Shown here: positions 62,506 to 64,000 of the stretch, piece after piece | Layout of the letters: every line of letters begins with the position of its first letter | How positions within the stretch are numbered: the stretch's first letter is position 1 | Source: Microbacterium abyssi | Lineage (GTDB): Bacteria > Actinomycetota > Actinomycetes > Actinomycetales > Microbacteriaceae | DNA: 64,000 nucleotides | Assembly: GCF_015277895.1 (NCBI RefSeq) | Contig: NZ_CP063815.1 | Span: forward strand, 2,852,001 to 2,916,000 | Direction of reading: 5' to 3' | Notes under the pieces: model-generated | Databases searched by the model: none | What the model was told of the DNA's origin: nothing | Seen by the model: only the letters and a program-made list of their open reading frames with translations | Made by a program: the position numbers and the translations under genes

Positions 62506-63696
62506 CTAGCCCGCGGCCTCTTCCGGTCGCTCCTGCACGTCGATCGCAGCCGTGTCCGGCTCGTACTCCTCGATATGCCGCTCGTCCACGCCGTTGTACG
62601 CGGACAGCGGACGGATAAGCGCGTTCGACGCCTGCTGCTCCAGGATGTGCGCGGTCCAGCCGGTGATCCGCGCTGCGACGAACAGCGGCGTGAACGTCAG
62701 GGTGTCGTAGCCGATGAGGTTGTACGCCGGCCCCGACGGGTAGTCGAGGTTCGGGTAGATGCCCTTCCGCCCGACGAACTCGCTCTCGAGCTTGTCGTAC
62801 AGCTCGGCGACATCCGGACGATCGTAGTGCTCGACGAGGGTGTCGAGCGCTGCCTTCATCGTCGGCACCCGCGAGTCGCCGCGCTTGTAGACGCGGTGGC
62901 CGAAGCCCATGATCTTGCGCTTCTCGGCGAGCGCGGTGTCGAGCCAGCCCGAGACCTCGGACGCCGAGCCGATCTCATCGAAGATGTGCATGACAGCCTC
63001 ATTGGCCCCGCCGTGCAGCGGGCCCTTCAGCGCACCGATGGCGCCGACGACAGCCGAGTACAGGTCACTCAGCGTCGAGGTGATCACACGAGCCGTGAAC
63101 GTGGATGCGTTGAACGAGTGCTCCGCGTACAGGATCATCGACCGGTTGAAGGCATCCACGACGACAGCATCCGGCTCCTCACCGAACGTCAGCCACAGGA
63201 AGTTCGCGGCGTAGTCGAGATCGTCGCGCGGCTCGACAGCATCCTGTCCGCGGCGACGACGCTGGCCGTACGCGACGATCGCAGGAAGCGCGGCGAACAG
63301 CTTGAGGCTGCGCTCGAGGTTCTCCTCGGGAGTGCCGACGGCATCCAGCACGTTGCTGATACCGGCCGTCTCGATGGCGCCGATCACGCTGACCGCGGTG
63401 CGCACCTCGTCCATCGGGTGCGAGTCGATCGGCAGACGATCGATGGCGTCCTTCACCTCGGGCGCGAGCGCACGGTGCTGACGCTCCGTCGCGCGGAAAG
63501 CCTCCAACTCCGCGGAAGTCGGCAGCTCACCATGCCAGAGCAGGTACGCGACCGCCTCGAACGACTGCGTCGATGCGAGCTCCTGCACGGGGTACCCGCG
63601 ATAGAGCAGGCTGTTCGTCTCGGGATTGACCTTGCTGACCGCCGTCTCATCCGCGACGACCCCTGCGAGGCCCTTCTTGATCTCGTTGTCAGCCAT
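62506..63696 (-). CDS. prpC: 2-Methylcitrate synthase
   Basis: This 396-residue citrate-synthase-fold enzyme has the family motifs YRGYPVQELA, the catalytic His in HSFNASTFTARV and GPLHGGANEAV, GFGHRVYKRGDSR, and an Asp further on. The close prpB upstream (3 bases) identifies it as the methylcitrate rather than citrate synthase. It condenses propionyl-CoA with oxaloacetate. The C-terminal 15 residues are acidic. Confidence 0.9.
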   Translation of the reverse strand: MADNEIKKGLAGVVADETAVSKVNPETNSLLYRGYPVQELASTQSFEAVAYLLWHGELPTSAELEAFRATERQHRALAPEVKDAIDRLPIDSHPMDEVRTAVSVIGAIETAGISNVLDAVGTPEENLERSLKLFAALPAIVAYGQRRRRGQDAVEPRDDLDYAANFLWLTFGEEPDAVVVDAFNRSMILYAEHSFNASTFTARVITSTLSDLYSAVVGAIGALKGPLHGGANEAVMHIFDEIGSASEVSGWLDTALAEKRKIMGFGHRVYKRGDSRVPTMKAALDTLVEHYDRPDVAELYDKLESEFVGRKGIYPNLDYPSGPAYNLIGYDTLTFTPLFVAARITGWTAHILEQQASNALIRPLSAYNGVDERHIEEYEPDTAAIDVQERPEEAAG

Positions 63697-63699
63697 GGT

Positions 63700-64000
63700 T
63701 CACTCCTTCGTGATGGTGAAGTTGAAGACGCCGGAGTCGAAGTGGTTGTACGACTCGTAGTCGATCAGGTCGTAGAGGTCGGCGCGGTGCTGCATCTCAC
63801 CGAGCTTCGAGGTCAAGTGCCCCTCATCCAAGAGCGTATCGAGCGCACGCCCGGTCGCGCCCATCGCGATGCGCAGCATGGATACCGGCCAGATCACGAT
63901 GTTCACGCCTACATCGCGCAGCTGATCCACCGAGAACAGGTCCGATTTCCCAAACTCGGTCATGTTCGCCAGGATCGGCACGTCCACGGCGTCCCGCACC
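63700..64000 (-). CDS. prpB: 2-Methylisocitrate lyase, C-terminal part (5' end outside window)
   Basis: About 100 C-terminal residues are visible: VDVPILANMTEFGKSDLFSVDQLRDVGVNIVIWPVSMLRIAMGA. This matches the ICL/PEPM-superfamily methylisocitrate lyase end (LANMTEFGKTP-type). The gene begins beyond 64,000. PrpB cleaves 2-methylisocitrate to pyruvate and succinate. With PrpC it forms the methylcitrate cycle. Confidence 0.88.
   Translation of the reverse strand, partial: VRDAVDVPILANMTEFGKSDLFSVDQLRDVGVNIVIWPVSMLRIAMGATGRALDTLLDEGHLTSKLGEMQHRADLYDLIDYESYNHFDSGVFNFTITKE

Noticed and set aside
1-64000. Signs of insertion sequences, phage genes, CRISPR arrays, rRNA or tRNA
   Set aside because: No transposase or integrase motif, no regular short repeat array and no structural RNA signature was found by reading.

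Overview
The window is high-GC DNA with dense, 4-nt-overlapping operons, GTG starts and several leaderless-looking promoters. It comes from an actinobacterium. Gene content (an LAXTG-anchored amylopullulanase, a ScyD-like protein, a methylcitrate cycle) would fit Microbacteriaceae such as Microbacterium, but the genus is inference.

Region 1 (about 1 to 43,860) is one large catabolic island for the C/D-ring end of steroid degradation, i.e. the pathway for HIP, the perhydroindane-propionate left after rings A and B are removed. Recognisable members are echA20, two ipdAB-type pairs, ipdC, fadA6, ipdF, fadE30, three further acyl-CoA dehydrogenases resembling fadE31-33, fadD3 and the TetR regulator kstR2. 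Their arrangement partly mirrors the Mycobacterium tuberculosis Rv3548c-Rv3564 region. Around this core are nine short-chain dehydrogenases, five SnoaL/NTF2-like proteins, a second thiolase, a hexapeptide-repeat PaaY-like protein, a VOC protein, a two-component flavin monooxygenase operon, a Baeyer-Villiger monooxygenase with an esterase, a hotdog thioesterase, a metallo-beta-lactamase-fold hydrolase, an MFS transporter, an old-yellow-enzyme homologue and a Liv-type ABC importer with two tandem substrate-binding lipoproteins.

The island is tied together by at least twelve copies of a palindrome related to CAAGCAATTGCTTG (KstR2-type AnCAAGnnCTTGnT). They lie in nearly every divergent promoter from position 790 to 43,853. 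This includes the promoters of both binding proteins, so the importer is predicted to belong to the regulon and to bring in HIP-like acids. The exception is the PadR / esterase / Baeyer-Villiger unit, which has its own palindrome.

Region 2 (43,930-47,320) is etfB-etfA followed by a membrane cytochrome b with an unusual thrice-repeated N-terminal motif, a plausible electron exit for the many acyl-CoA dehydrogenases. Region 3 (47,474-53,638) is a 2,054-residue secreted bifunctional alpha-amylase/pullulanase. Region 4 (53,780-55,242) has a MarR regulator, an SRPBCC protein and a YdeI-like protein. Region 5 (55,343-59,734) is a valine-degradation operon (mmsA, acyl-CoA dehydrogenase, mmsB, enoyl-CoA hydratase). 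Region 6 (60,014-64,000) has a secreted beta-propeller protein, a small thiolase fossil, an AI-2E family membrane protein, and prpC with the end of prpB, which consume the propionyl-CoA made from steroids and valine.

No rRNA, tRNA, CRISPR array, insertion sequence or phage gene was seen. No intergenic gap exceeds 300 bases.
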